Shown in pieces: positions 1 to 13,352 of a DNA stretch of 64,000 nt. The DNA lies in NCBI GenBank assembly GCA_022836615.1, contig MU405262.1:186001-250000 (forward strand), given 5' to 3'. Numbering within the stretch: position 1 is the first letter of the stretch; each line of letters begins with the position of its first letter. A program made the translations under genes and the position numbers. The DNA comes from Annulohypoxylon bovei var. microspora (lineage: Eukaryota; Ascomycota; Sordariomycetes; Xylariales; Hypoxylaceae). A model generated the notes under the pieces. That model had not been told where the DNA came from. It searched no databases and saw nothing but the letters and a program-made list of their open reading frames with translations.

Positions 1-3000
1 AAAGTTAGCGGTAGAAACTCGGCGCTTCTCGGTGAATACCTAGGTCTGCTAGGTGAGCTAGGTGAGCTTTGACTGTTTGGCAGCCCGTTGAAAGCAAATG
101 GAATTAGCCGGACGGGGCCCTTTAGGTGGTACTGGAGGTACTGTAGGTAGTATGTATTGTACCTACTGGAGGTCTCGAAGGAATACCTAGTGTCAAAACA
201 AGTGTCAAAACAAGACTCCATTAGAATAATACTAGTTTATAATAACTACATGATACATACCTAGGTAATACACGTCAAACTCCTACCCCTACCCCTATAT
301 GTATAACCCTTCACCCATCGCATCGGTTATTAGGCGACCGAAGTAGACAATTTGCGTCTATGTCCATGTATGGTTGGTGAATCGTGAATCGTGATTCCCT
401 TCCCCTCCTCACGCTTTCTTCCACTACTCGGGGCTATTCGGGATCCAGAGCCGCAGGAAATGTGGGATGGTCCCTGAAAATACGACGCTGAGCCAGCGTG
501 AGATCCTGGATAATGGTCCATGGATGGGGCTTCGGGAATTCTAGACCCATGTGCACCGACGATATTTCCTCGCCTTCTAGACCTTCTTACCCACTGTTTC
601 AACAGTTACTGCCGCGTAGTATTATATTGTGTGCGTAACACATAAAACATCGGAAGCGCCTCATCTCATGTCTATTGGCCCACGATCACGGGTCGCTAAG
701 GAGTCTGGCCTTGAGGCTCAGTTGCGTGACCTACGCCGCGCATCGAATGCATATGCAAACATACTACATATTGCAGTACCTGGTGTGCGCAATGACTTCT
801 AGGTAGAGTCCCTTGCGAATAGCGCGAAGGAGGACCTTGAAAATGATTGGAATTACGCCGAAAGCTGGGTCGGCATGACCGCGGCTTCAGGGGTCCCCAC
901 CAACGGGGCACGTTTGGTGAAAAACAGGACCCAAGAGTTTTTTTTCACGTGGCCTAGCTGCCATGCAGGCCACATCGAGTTTTTCCAGAGTCATGATCCG
1001 TTCAGACTTTTTACGGACGGACCTGATCAAAGTCGTAGCTCGGGAGGGATACCGGCATGGCACGCTTTACTCAGGTCTTGTGAAGCCGAACCCAAGCGTC
1101 AGGGCCGTCGGCTGGCGGTTATTTCGGTAGAAATTGAAGGCCCGCGGATATCAGAGGACTGAACAAGATTGGAATGGTAGTATATTTCCCCGCATGTGGC
1201 CATCCCCCATCCCCTAACACTACCTAGAAGCTTTTCTAATTCTCCTAGCCAAGGTCCAAGCAAGCGCCTAGGTTCAGGTCCCTGCATATGACTTACATAC
1301 ACACATGTTACCTACTTTCTTCATATGTATGTATATTTTGCACACGGTAGTCACCAGATACGCGGACCGAATGATATATCGTAGCTGCGTAGTCGAAACG
1401 AAACTCCGCTCGAGAACACGAATCGAATCAATCTATCAATTCGACCCTGTACCCTGAAACGAGTCGAGCCATGCGGAGCCGCGCTGTACCCCAGATCTCC
1501 AGACCCAATAAGCCCAGACCCAGCAGTGCTCGGTATCATGTGAGTTAATGCTCTCGGCTTGCCTCTGCTTTAGGTTGGAAATGGATCGCGAGAAACAAGC
1601 ATTCCAAGGAACGAACAAGGCCTTGTCAAGTCTAACAAAGTACCAACGCCATGAGAGAGGAAGCTCAAGGGAAGTACATATTTCGCTCCACGCTACGTAA
1701 ATTCGTACCGGTACCAAATCCACAACTCCAAAATAGTCTGGGAAATCGGACCGCATACTAACTGAATGACCATTCTAACAACAATGAGATCTGGCGGCGT
1801 GATGCCTCCGTCGCCCATCGGCTATCCCAAGCGTTCCTAGAGACGCTCGGGTCTTAATAGTAGAAGCCAAGCATTGACGCGTTCGTAATCTTTGATATTC
1901 ACATGACTTACCTACGTATGTATGTACATGACTTCAAGGTTATATATATATCTGTTCTATTATGCGGAAGATTTCCCGGGTGAGCGGCGGGTCTGGAGTA
2001 GGAAATTGATTCCGGGGGCGCCACCATTTTTTCCCCAGGAAATATCGGATTGGTGGCTTGCTTCTCCGCAATGGGGATCTCTTTGGGGGCCTTTTCTATC
2101 ACGTTGGAGTAGGTATATTTCCCTTTAGCCAACATGTTTCTTTCAAGGTACATAGAGAAGAAATAGGACCCCTATTCATCCCTAGGAAATAATACAATGA
2201 AATAAAATAAAGTAAAATAAAAATAATATAATATAAAATAAATAAAAAAGGGAAACCCTTAGAACATCTAAGCACTTCTATTTCGATATATCTTGTCTCT
2301 CAATTCCCCCATTCAGTATAGTTAGTATCTAGCTGATTGATGCTCAGGATTTTCAGCTAATGATGCCTCGTCGAATCAACACTTTCATAATTAACGACGG
2401 CTGTTAATTGGAGAGGCTATGTTTGGTACTCAATCTATCAGGGCTTACATATGAAATAGATAGGCGCAAATTAAATGGACTTCTCACAAGATCACGATGT
2501 GCAGCTTCGTAAGGAGTGCCCGCCTATGCATGCGGCACAGCACTGCAAGTCAGAGGGTGTCACGACCTACACGACGCTACGTGCGCGACCTATAAGCAGC
2601 GCCTCTCTCAGCCCTGTTCGGCAATAGGTCCCCTGAAGATGTGAAGGAAAAGGCCTAGAAAAGCCCAACAAAGCCCATCGGCAATCCGCCCGCACCTACA
2701 TGCCACATACCACAAACTGCAGTGCACATATCACACATATCCATCATCGCATTCCCAAAAATATCCTCCCCCCTGTGTAACCGCAAGCGCTTATCTGGAT
2801 TCCATTCCCATCGTCCATTCTCGTCGCAATTGGGTATTAGATTATACGAAAAATGCCTGACTAAACTGACTAACTGACCGATTGGCATGTCATCAAAATC
2901 GGATCAACGTTTCATGACAGTTCTTTTCGAGATTCCCCCCCCTGGCTCTTAGAAGGGATCAGACTATTGCATGGGCGCCGTCCTGATCAGGTAACTGGTC

Positions 3001-3439
3001 GTGATGGGATTTCCATTCTTGGGGTGTCCAGGACCCTTTTCTTGTGATCGCCACCCTTTCCCGGTCCCTTTTCTGTCGCGACTCTCGCCAACCTCGGATT
3101 CCTCTTTCGGCTCTCCCCAGGTGTGGCACACAAGACAGGACCAGGCACGATGCCGCGCCCGGGGCAGATTCGAAGAAAGGGAAAGGGAAAGAAGAAGAAA
3201 AGTTGGGGAACCATTACCGCCGAAACGGTCGCGAGCATCGCATCCATCCCTCCAGTGATTCAGGTACGGGCGGTGTGATCAACCCACCACCACCTCTTCT
3301 TCGTCCTCCCTTGCGATCCCCGACCCCCAGAAAGTCGATGTGCAAGTAAGTGCTGCGCTACGCTTAGGCAGCATCGCCATCGGATTCGAAACGTTGCATA
3401 CCTCAGTGTAATTTCATTTTCTGCCGCCCGTCTGTCTAC

Positions 3440-3498
3440 TCTATCTACCTAATCTATCTATTCTATCTATCTATCTATCGCCTATCTATCGCCTACCT
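3440..3498. repeat. CTAT-type microsatellite
   Basis: An imperfect tetranucleotide tract of CTAT/CTAC units, with three uninterrupted CTAT units near 3,465-3,478 and interruptions such as CGCC. It is intergenic. Confidence 0.8.
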
Positions 3499-5481
3499 AA
3501 CGTAATGTAATGGTATGGCATGGTAATCTGCGTGTGTCCGGGCTCCCGAACCTACCTAATCTCAGGTTTTTCGTACTTTTGTTATTCCTTACCCAATACC
3601 GAGCGAGGACATATGACACGAGGGATCGGATCGGATTGGATTGGGAAGGCAGAAGCTTCCCCAACGCCCGCGCGGGGGTCGCTCTTTTTGAGAGAGAGGA
3701 ATAAAATAGAATAGAATAAAATATGGAAAGAAAAAACCCATGTCGGTCATGCGCAACGGCGCCTCGGGCCCTCATTGGCGCGCTCTCGCTGACCCTTTCG
3801 CCGCCGCCGCGGGCTGCGTTTTTTGCTTACACTTATATGTGTCTAACCAAGCGGACCAGCTACATAATTACTCTAATTCCTGCGGGGGATCCGAAGACAC
3901 CGCAGCCCTACTCGCGTTAGAGGTGGGAAAAAATCTGTGTAGCATCTAACAATTTCTATTTTCGCCGCGTCTGATTGGGTCTTATTATTTGCCTGCTCGC
4001 TCTTCTCATCACTTATTTTATTATTTTATTTCTCGTCTCGTCTCGTCCCGCTCCCCCCTACCCCTCGGCGCGGGCCACTTACTTGGGTGATGTGCTATTA
4101 TGTGTAGTGGGCACATATGTGCGTACGGCTATCGTTTTAGGCGTCTTACGTCTAACGGACAGCCAGACCGGTCGCCTCGCCCATGTGACCAGTCTACCTT
4201 GCCCGTGCCTCCCGCCCCGGAACGCCAGCGGCCTGACCCGCGATATGCACAGCGCGGTGTGCGCTGTTGGTGATCTTTTTTGTGAGATGTGATATGGGAC
4301 ACCACTAATCACTGCTGAAAAGGGCAAAAGGCACGACGAGAGGCTGGGTTGGTACATGTGAGGTTTGAGAAATTATATATAACTATACCTATACTTGGGT
4401 GGGTAGGTAGGTATATGCTCGTGAGTAATATGTAGGTACTGTATGTAACCCCCCACGCAGAGGAACATGCGGTAACGAAAGCTTCCTACCCAAGCCCGCC
4501 GTGGAGTTGCGGCGAGAATATACCTACACGAAGATACATAAAGGTAATGCGATGCGATGCGATGGACCGGTGAGCGCTGTATACAAGTGCCTGATAATGC
4601 TGCTTTGGGATAGACATTCGCGGTCCAGGAATGTGCGGACTACGACGCTGAGCGAGGCTGTCCGGGTTAGGCATCCTCTTGCATCTACGAGTTCGTGATC
4701 CTCGTTATACGTAGCAATAATAAGGTCGTCGATAAGCGATTATTGATCGCGTCGCTGCCACCTCATCATCCCAAATAGATAATGTGATGATTAACACTCG
4801 ATTAGCACTTCCTCTTTCGTTCTTATCAACACTCTTAAGTGATGCCATAGCTCAAGCCATCGCATGAGGATGTTGAGATTATTCTTGATTTTCTTTGATT
4901 AGAAGAATACCACAACGGGCAGGTATTGGCAGTCACGCAACCCCGGATCTCGATAGAGAGCTTCGGTTGGGAGATCAGTTTCGAGGGGTTTGGGATCTCG
5001 CGATAGATGGGATCTGTGCTGGCTGGCTGGTAAATCAGCCTCGATGACGGAAGGGTATCATCTGGATGGCCGCGGAGATGTATCAGATGCTACCGAGGTG
5101 AGAAACTCCTATCCCAAAAGCGGCCAGAAATGTCACCGTGTTTGCGCCGCCCTTCCCCTCATACCTTGGGGGTCGTATACTACATTGGTATACACGTCGA
5201 ATCAGACAATTCCTGGGGAACGCGCTGGTTCGGTATGAACAGCTAGCAAGAGCCCGGTCCGAATTAAGAAATGCGCATCGAGATGTTGTGCCCTAGATTA
5301 GGTGGTAGGGTGGTATTGGCGATGGTGGGTTTTTATTATTAGCATTCTTTTGGTATTATCTGACCCTCTGTCGTGGTTTAGGGTCCAGAGAATTGCGTCA
5401 GCGGGTCAGCTGGATGGATGAAGACAGTCAAGAATGAGGTCTAGCTGTCGATCTGTTGTTTTTATTTCTATGATACCGGGA

Positions 5482-5533
5482 AAGTGTTTAACTACACGCT
5501 ACATGTTGTAGCTCTGCAGATAGTTAAACACTT
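5482..5533. repeat. Nested inverted repeat (possible cruciform or MITE-like remnant)
   Basis: A perfect 13-bp inverted repeat, AAGTGTTTAACTA at 5,482-5,494 and its reverse complement at 5,521-5,533. Inside the spacer lies a second small palindrome, CTACA-TGT-TGTAG. No coding frame or clear target-site duplication is seen around it, so its origin is unknown. Confidence 0.7.
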
Positions 5534-5922
5534 CATCCATAACTGGGAACGAAGAGGCTCCTTGTTATGATGTCATCGCCATATCTGTCTAGGTACTGTT
5601 AGAATCGCCGATGGGCTAGGGATACCTAGGTCAGCTAGGTGAAAACGGACGTTTCTCTGTGTCCGACAGAATCCTCCCGGGCTGTTAGGAATTCTAGAGG
5701 ATCACCCTCTAAGCGGGCCACCACTACATCACTAACATAATCGTCCACTACTTATTCTCGTCCTAGATAGGATCAGGTTACGCTCTGTCACATTCAATTG
5801 GTCCCGGAGTTTTGTTAATATTATATCGATTATATATCAGCAAGTTTAACGAACACCTCCGGTAGGAAGATAATGTAAGTCATGTTACGTGCATGATAGG
5901 AACTCGCCAGTAATCATCGCTG

Positions 5923-5960
5923 ACCCCTCGTCAACCCCTCGTCAACCCCCGTTAACCCCC
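5923..5960 (+). repeat. Short C-rich tandem repeat
   Basis: Two exact 11-bp units (ACCCCTCGTCA) are followed by degenerate copies (ACCCCCGTTA, then ACCCCC). It resembles a decayed minisatellite. It is not the canonical TTAGGG telomere repeat. Confidence 0.7.
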
Positions 5961-8900
5961 CGGAATTCTCGACGACGGTATGCAGGATATTACAAGCCGG
6001 TCCTTGCCATGTGTGTAAAGAACAGTTTAGGATTCTAATCCTTAAAATTGCACGTCCTTCCTCGAAGGGAGACAGCTATTTGTCGAGGGTCGCCACGTGG
6101 GCTACGGAAGGGAATCCTTCTACGACAGGGTAGAAATTGTAATTGTGAGACGCAATGCATTAATACTTTATTTTATTTTTTCTAGGTTGGTTGTATTGTA
6201 TTATATTTTACCTATTAAGTGTTTTTTATTATTATTGTTGTTGTTGTTACCTATTATCTGACTTCCATGTCGAACATCTTCCCTGCATCCGCAGGTGAAC
6301 TGTGGTAGTGATTGTGCTCTCCAAGGGGGTCGCTCAAATCGAGTTAATTTGCGCCCGAGACCTACATGAAGGTATTCCGTCAACTTGGGAGTTGTCCGTC
6401 CGTGGGGTGTGTGGTACCGAGCAATCCTGGTGGTACACAGCAGTTCATGTGCGGGTTGCATACCTATACTGCATACCGTCTCCTCGGCAGCTGCAGATAA
6501 AGGTCAGGATCATACATATGTGGTGATGCGTACAAGGTGCTCGGGTTCGCGACTGTATGTGATGGAAATTCGTTGAGACCGGCGCCCGCTATATGGATAT
6601 CGCGGCCGCATTTCTCCATAGGCTGCTCCATAGGCTCCTCCAGATCACGATCAGATCAGCCAGCCCTCGGGGGTCACTACCGTTCCGTCACTGCTGAATA
6701 CGACTTCTCGACGTGTTACGAGAGGTAGCAGATGAGTTAGGAATTATTGCGCGAAACGAGACTTTCGCTTGCGCGCCCTTTGACGGGTGTAATGTGTGTG
6801 CCGCGGCGGATGACTTTTCGACACAGCATGGGGCGTCACGGCGATTGGTTCTTTCGCTTTTCAGGTAACGGGTGACATAAATATTGTCTAGCAGTTATTA
6901 CGTACGCGAGCTACCTGCAAACAACCGAAGATCCCTATCAGATGAACGCCGGGCTCCTTTCTCATACCTAGGTATATTTACCAGTTCGTCTCTTGCGGCT
7001 AACGGATCAGACAACCCTACCCAAGCCAAGCTCTACGTAGTCGTCTTCTTCAAGCTGTTGTAGCTCAATATACATACCTCAATTCTCACCTAAGACGAGT
7101 CACCGTCTCGCGACGTGTTCCCGTTTCGTAGTGTTCCATCCGCCCCCTTCCCCCGTCCCCGTACGCTTAGTGGTCATAGGAGTGACGAGAACCGCAAATA
7201 GGAAACGTCCCAGCTATGATTATCTCGCAGCAGAATACATTGACAGGAGTGGATAGTTCGTTTAGTCGGGATACTAGCGTAGCTTATGTCAAATGTTAGG
7301 TAGGTAGGTAGTCTGCGGTTGCGTTCCCCTTTTATTGGTGTTGGAGCATATCCTATGTGTGTTACTGGTTTTAGAATATCCTCAATTTTACCTCTGATAG
7401 GAGACTCAATTTTGAACTATGAGGATGATATTAAAAAAATCAATAAAAACCCCAGGGAAGCTCGGATTGGCCTGATTTGCTGTAGGTGCTATTAAGGAAA
7501 GACACAAACCCGTGACAATAAAAAGGTCGAGTCGTCAAACCTGAGGAGATATTCACTCCGCCTTAGACGAGAATCTGGTCTCCAAATTCCCCTCCTTCCC
7601 CCGCTCATCTAGACAAAGATAGCGTAGCACATATACATTGTTGGATCACCTTCGTGGCACGGTTGCCCGCGGTGACCAATGCCACGAGGGTGTGAAGCGA
7701 ATCGAGGTGGTTACACGAGCCAAGGTCTAATTTTACCTCTGGTAACTCATTTCGTACGAGACGGTGCCGAATATGTCATTCTTTTGAAATTTCAGGAGTT
7801 GCAGGATGGCCAACGTCTGACTCGAACCTATTATTGCGTTAAGGCAGAGCGCGGGAGATCATGACGGCAAAGAGTCTGACAGTGACATCGAGTTGAGAAA
7901 GAATCATAATCTCGACAGATTTGTCTCAAAGGCCCACCGCGGGTGTGGCGGCTAGGTTGCCAATTAGTCTATTATTTCCACACGTACGTAAATCGGTCAG
8001 ATTTTATGTCAACCTTTTCTTACATTTTGATCTCACCTAGACGTCTTACAAAGAACTTTTTCGGAGTGCCGACCCCATGGGAAACACTTCAACGTTCAGC
8101 TCAGCCTTCACCCCACCTAAGCCAAAGAGGAGAAGGCATCGCCTAGGTATGTATTCGTGGGGTCATATGGATGCTGACGGGCCAAGGCTGATCTCTGTGC
8201 TGACGAGTCCGCCTCACGTTGATCCGGCCGCGAAGTAGATTGGTTATGAATGTCAACCCGACAACTGAGAATAATAACGGGCGGTGTCAGACTTTCTTGC
8301 CAACTCAACCACTTGAGGGTAATACTCGATACGCGGGGGGGCAACCCTTGAGGTGATGTTGGAGGAAGAAACTGGAGCATTCACATCCCCAGGGGGTTAA
8401 TGTGATTCCTACTACTATGTAAAAATGTACCAACCCTGCTGACAAGCATGCGGCACAGGATTGTCCAGGCCTACATAGGAACTACCTAGCCCACTCGGCC
8501 CGTCCCTTATCATGTTCTTTAACAAGATAGTCAGATCTGACTGCACGAATGGCAACACTCGATTCCTAGTAGTTTCAAGACTATTGCATCCGGATGGTCA
8601 GCCGCGCATCTTGCACAGTTGACTGCTCATCCCTTCTCCTTAATTTGGTCAATTTGCGAAGTGAATGACGGGCAAAGACGATTGGCCCCCACGGCGCAGT
8701 CAGCCACCAGGGTCGGTCAGCAAGAATTCGATATTCTTTTATCTCCGCCACTGTGGTTGTTACCTTGGGGGATGGGAAGTACAATACAGGCGGAAACAGG
8801 GATGTTTGTTTGGTCCTCCGTCGTAGATGAGGACTCGATACCTATCGAACCTCCTTTCGCAAGATGACCTTCGAAACATAGCCAATGAGACGAGCCTGTC

Positions 8901-11900
8901 GGCGCCACAGATCGAAGACTGCCTGCGAACAGCATAGAAGAGAATCGCAATATGCCACTCTATTTTGCTATCTACCATCGGAAATGGTGTTCATATCCCG
9001 ACGCACCTCGAAGCACATGCACGCTGCCGTATTCGAGTCGCCGAATCGCCATACTCCGGCTAACTCTTCTATCAACCCAGAGGTCTTGGTATTGAAGAGG
9101 GCTTCAAATCATGACGGTATGAGGAAGAAACGAGAAAGGGAAAACGCCCTTCCGTGTTGATGGCTTACCGTCGGACCTACGGGTATTATTCAAAAGCCGA
9201 CTTCAAGGGGCATTAAAATGACAGGCATCGCGGATATATAGTACGAAAACGTAAACCGGTGAGAAGTACCTGCGCACCTATCCCTCGTACGCCACGAGGC
9301 TCGGTCTAGGTCAGCTATGACTATTTCTCGATTTCCAGATTCCGGGGATTACAGCTATAGCGTCATTTCGACTCTGTGTCACTTATCATGACTCTTTTGC
9401 CAGTAGTTTCATTCATACCACCCAGCCTTACCATCTTATACTACCCTTTCCATGTCAAGAGTGGACGCCACATTGGTTTGCCGCAACGTGTGTCACTGCC
9501 ACGATGTAGCTGAGACCTAAAGGTCACGCGATGTAGAACCTCGTGCAAATATACCATTTATAGTAAGCCTCCCCGAAATGACCGGTCCTCTTGTGCGCTG
9601 TCGTGAAACTAGGGTACCTAGGTAGGTAGGTACGTTTGTTATACCGAACAGGCACGAAGTATGCAATCCTACTGAGTCCTCTTACGATCGTCCGTTCGTA
9701 AAGGTCTCAGGCAGAGGCATTCCTTAAGCTTTGATTCAGTATTGGTGGTCATCATCATCATGTGTCGGGGTACGCAGCATCCTCCGCCAAGCGAAATATT
9801 ATTAGCAGAATACCTACTAATAGTACGATGCGGCCAATGGTTTCCAGACAAGGTATCCGGCTACACGGGCTGACGGGATCCCTATGATTTAGTACCACAT
9901 CGCTGAACAGATCACCCTATAATGACAATTTAGAGTATGTTTTGTTCAACTATAGCCAAGACTCGGTGAAGCTAGGTGAGGATGCTCAAATAGGAGATTT
10001 CCCGAGTCAAGACTTCGGCGCCCAGCTTTGATGACCACGCGGCCATCTTACGACGGACGGTCTGTTTCGGTCCCGTACGTTGGTTGTCCAAGAAAACAAT
10101 TACATAAAAATAATTATGATAGGTACGATGGGAAAGAGATGAAAATGAAAATGAAATAAGAAAGGAAAAATTGAAAAGTCAGAGGACAAGAAATATGTTG
10201 TAGTATAAGTGGACATTGGGGTATTACTACGGGGAAGAACAGATCCTGGGGGCTGTTCTCTCATGCACCCCAGATAATAACGGAGTCCCTACACGCGTAC
10301 ACATCGCCTGTAGGCTGTAGCTGTAGTCTATTTTATGGAGAGATAATCAATTTTATATTGATGGCACCGCTAACTACTCGTCTTCTCCAGTTGTGGCGCT
10401 CGTCAGGGGGTGTCAGGTAGCGTTCCTTCAGCCCAACTACATGTCTGCATGTAATGTAGACACGCTTCGCCAACCAAGCGGGTTCGCGATACATGCATCC
10501 AATATTACATGCCGCAGCCAGAAAACGCCTTCACGGCAGACATAGCTACGGTACAATACACCGTACACCTTACTACACATGGACCCTCGTAGTGCCGTCC
10601 CAAGGTTCCCGGGAGATCGGTTCCAGGGTGCTGCAATGGCAGCGGGTTGGTAGGAAACCCTTGCTTCTATTCCCAGGAACGCCCTCAGGGCGGCTCTCAG
10701 GGCCTTGGGTAAAGTCGCCGGTTAAACTTAGCCGGCACGCCTCGACTGCGCGCCATTTAGCCGGTGAACGTGTGAACAAAACAGTTCACAGTCTCGATTT
10801 CTACTGCGGGGTCCTTCTTACCCTCTAATAATTTTATTTTATTTCTTCCTTCTCCAACAGATGGGGTGGAGCGGATCGCAGCCGACATGTGGAGGGTTGC
10901 TCCCGCAGGAACAGGCACGGCACTCGTGAGGAATCTTTAAAATATGACACTCACCCTGCCCTGTCGGAAATATCTCCGTAGCTGCTACCGTAGCGTCGGC
11001 TTCCCGGCCAAGGGGTTGTCGTGTTTAGTCATTCTGAAAATGGCCGGCTGGATGAATCGGTGAGGACGGGACAACCCTTTTTTGCTACGCCTCTCCTCTG
11101 TTCATGACGTTTATTTTACCCTCCTCCGCCTTGATCCTAGGTAGAATCGTGGTTCGAACCGTGCCGCCGTAGGATCGCGACGTTCCAACAGCAGAAGGCT
11201 CTAGCTCAAGTGCCCGATGACGCCCCAGACCGAGAAAAACAGTTCCCTGACAAAACCCGGCCTTCCTCCGCGGCTCGCGGGCCTTGTCTCAGGCTGCCCA
11301 ACGGCGCGACTGACACACTGCGGGCAAATGACTGGCCAATGTCAACCGGCGGTGAAGACTTCTGTTAATCGCGCGAGCACGGGTGATGGAGTGTACTCAG
11401 AGTAATCAAAAACGCTATATTCGGTCTTGGCAATGCACAAGACGATCCCCGAGGGGGCCAGACCCAGCTCCGTTTTGTTTGGTCTGATGATCGATTTCCC
11501 CGCGTCCTCGCTAGAGCCTCGCCTATACGACGTGGAGACGGTAGGTACGAGATCTGGAGCAGAGTAAGGCGTAGTTAATCGACACCTAAGGTAGATAGGG
11601 TAAGCCCTTACTTTAAGTCAGCACACCCTATTTTTTAAACGAGTGAATCAATGTTTCAAGATTTTTGCTGGCTACCCCCTCCCAGCACGCAGGATGCTGT
11701 CACGCGTTCCAAGTGAGACATTTATTGACAACTCAGCCTTGGACAACTGTCTTCACACCCTCAGCGAGATCTGTCGGGACAACGGTATTCCTTCAGCCTT
11801 TCCATCGTGTCTCGGAGGAGAGGATCTGGCCCTGGCAGCCACCTGAGCTTCCCGTGTAACCCTGGCGCTGTAAGATTACATCGTAGAATAGCCGCATTGC

Positions 11901-12443
11901 CACATCCGCCTTTGACGATATTAGGTAAGCATGGTATTCGTGACCCCTATTGGTCCGATGACCTACAGACTAAGGCTATTAACAGACCTCACGCCTTAAT
12001 CAGCGTCATGGGAAAATGTTAATTCGAAATCAAGTTTATCATTAGTCGCATCAACTTGGTTTAGATATTACAGGATTTTACAGAATTCAAGTGTAATCTA
12101 TTCTCAACTCGCCATGTCAAACGCGTTGACCCTTAGGTGACTCAGGGTATTCATTCTCCTTTCGAACTGCAAATGCATACACGTAGAGAAGGTTAATGCT
12201 GAAATAAATTCATCGTAAAACATCCTTCAGGGTTATAATATTAATATACCTATGCTATAAATGAGTCCGTGGACAGTAAACTAACAGCAGGGAGGAGTTA
12301 CATCGTAATACCAAATAGGGGGTGCTAGACTAATGAAACTTAAGTGACATTAATTAAACAGACCTATAGAAAGGTGTATGCATATCTGAAAGAATATACT
12401 AGTAGATTCTGATAGCAGAAAGCCTTTGTTTAGAGTTAACAGT

Positions 12444-13352
12444 TTACTTAAATAGTCTTTTATACAGTCCATGAGACAGACTTCCCATATGACAATCGAC
12501 ATCAACCACGACCTTTGTTATCACATAATCTCTAGGGCATTGACTTAAATAAGGGCGAATGGCATCTTCAGAGATGAGTTGCTTTTTTATCGAGCTGCGT
12601 GTCGACATTTCATTTCTCAAAGCCGCATAGTCGACGAACCCATATTTGTCTCGGGGCAAGTTCGTAGTTATGAACCCTTCGGATATAACAACGAGGAATA
12701 GTTGCTTGATTGTTGCGGGCAACATATATTTAAGGAAGGTTAAAGTGTATATGTGACAGGTTTGAGATATCGTAATGGCAAGATTCTGTACCAAGGGGTA
12801 ACGAGCTTTAATGAAGGCCACGGCGGCTTTCGTCAAAGGGGATGCACTATAGACCAGATCTTGGCCCCAAACAAACGGAATATTATAAGGAGGCCACCAA
12901 TTAATTCTCTTTGCCACATCATATGCCTCCTTATTGATGTTCCAAGTCGTTTGACAGTCCGGCTTATTGGAGTCGCCTAAAAGAATAGTGGTCGACATAG
13001 AAATCCGATGATCACTGTACCGTATATCGTTATCTGATTCCTTTTGGCCTGGCAAGTCAAGAATGACATTGATCTGAGAACGGGATCTCCTGGATGGTTC
13101 CTGAAGGAAGTAGAAGCGCCAAATCATGTCGCGCAACTCGGATGGAAGGTGTCTAAATTGTGGGAAAATACGGGAATCACCCAGTTTTATGAGAGGGCTC
13201 TGTGTTATTGGACGACGCTGATAGACCACTTGCAATGCCTTGTCCAGTTGCTCTATAAAACTTTCTTGGCTCTGTGCCATTTTCTGCTCTAATTCCTGCC
13301 GTCTCCGGTTTAGCTGCAGTATCGTCTTAGCCATAGCGTGTTCAATATCCAT
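12444..13352 (-). CDS. 2EXR-domain protein
   Basis: A single-exon gene of 302 residues. The N-terminus (about residues 1-45) is a charged heptad-like helix. It is followed by the signature FPQFRHLPSELRDMIWRFYF at about residues 63-82, which matches the fungal 2EXR motif (phenylalanine-x-leucine-P-x-E-[IL]-R-x-x-I-W). The remainder (about 83-302) is the usual divergent 2EXR body. 2EXR proteins are a large, lineage-expanded fungal family without an established biochemical function. The ATG at 13,352 begins just before the helix, and the TAA-type stop is followed by AT-rich DNA. The gene sits alone in about 20 kb of otherwise empty sequence and is AT-richer than the genes on the right. The family call is secure; any function would be a guess. 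Confidence 0.85.
   Translation of the reverse strand: MDIEHAMAKTILQLNRRRQELEQKMAQSQESFIEQLDKALQVVYQRRPITQSPLIKLGDSRIFPQFRHLPSELRDMIWRFYFLQEPSRRSRSQINVILDLPGQKESDNDIRYSDHRISMSTTILLGDSNKPDCQTTWNINKEAYDVAKRINWWPPYNIPFVWGQDLVYSASPLTKAAVAFIKARYPLVQNLAITISQTCHIYTLTFLKYMLPATIKQLFLVVISEGFITTNLPRDKYGFVDYAALRNEMSTRSSIKKQLISEDAIRPYLSQCPRDYVITKVVVDVDCHMGSLSHGLYKRLFK

Larger units (their letters stand above)
1..12443. other. 12.4-kb gene-free stretch
   Basis: I find no supportable gene here. All open frames are short (at most about 110 codons), overlap on opposite strands and show no recognisable domain. No reverse transcriptase, transposase or other mobile-element frame is visible. The sequence has mixed composition, with GC-rich patches (about 3,740-3,830 and 4,190-4,260) and A/T-rich runs (about 2,195-2,255 and 10,095-10,160). 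CpG is still common by eye, so strong RIP mutation is not obvious. It carries TACCTAGGTA-type motifs (about 258, 5,622, 6,966, 9,614), a CTAT microsatellite, a small inverted repeat and a short CCCC-rich tandem repeat. A multi-exon gene with very short exons could have been missed; one weak candidate near 3,150 is given as a finding. Confidence 0.6.

Noticed and set aside
1..300. Possible telomere at the left edge
   Set aside because: No TTAGGG/CCCTAA repeats are present.
11149..11165. GGTTCGAACC resembling a tRNA B box
   Set aside because: It is a simple palindrome without a T-stem, anticodon arm or acceptor stem around it.
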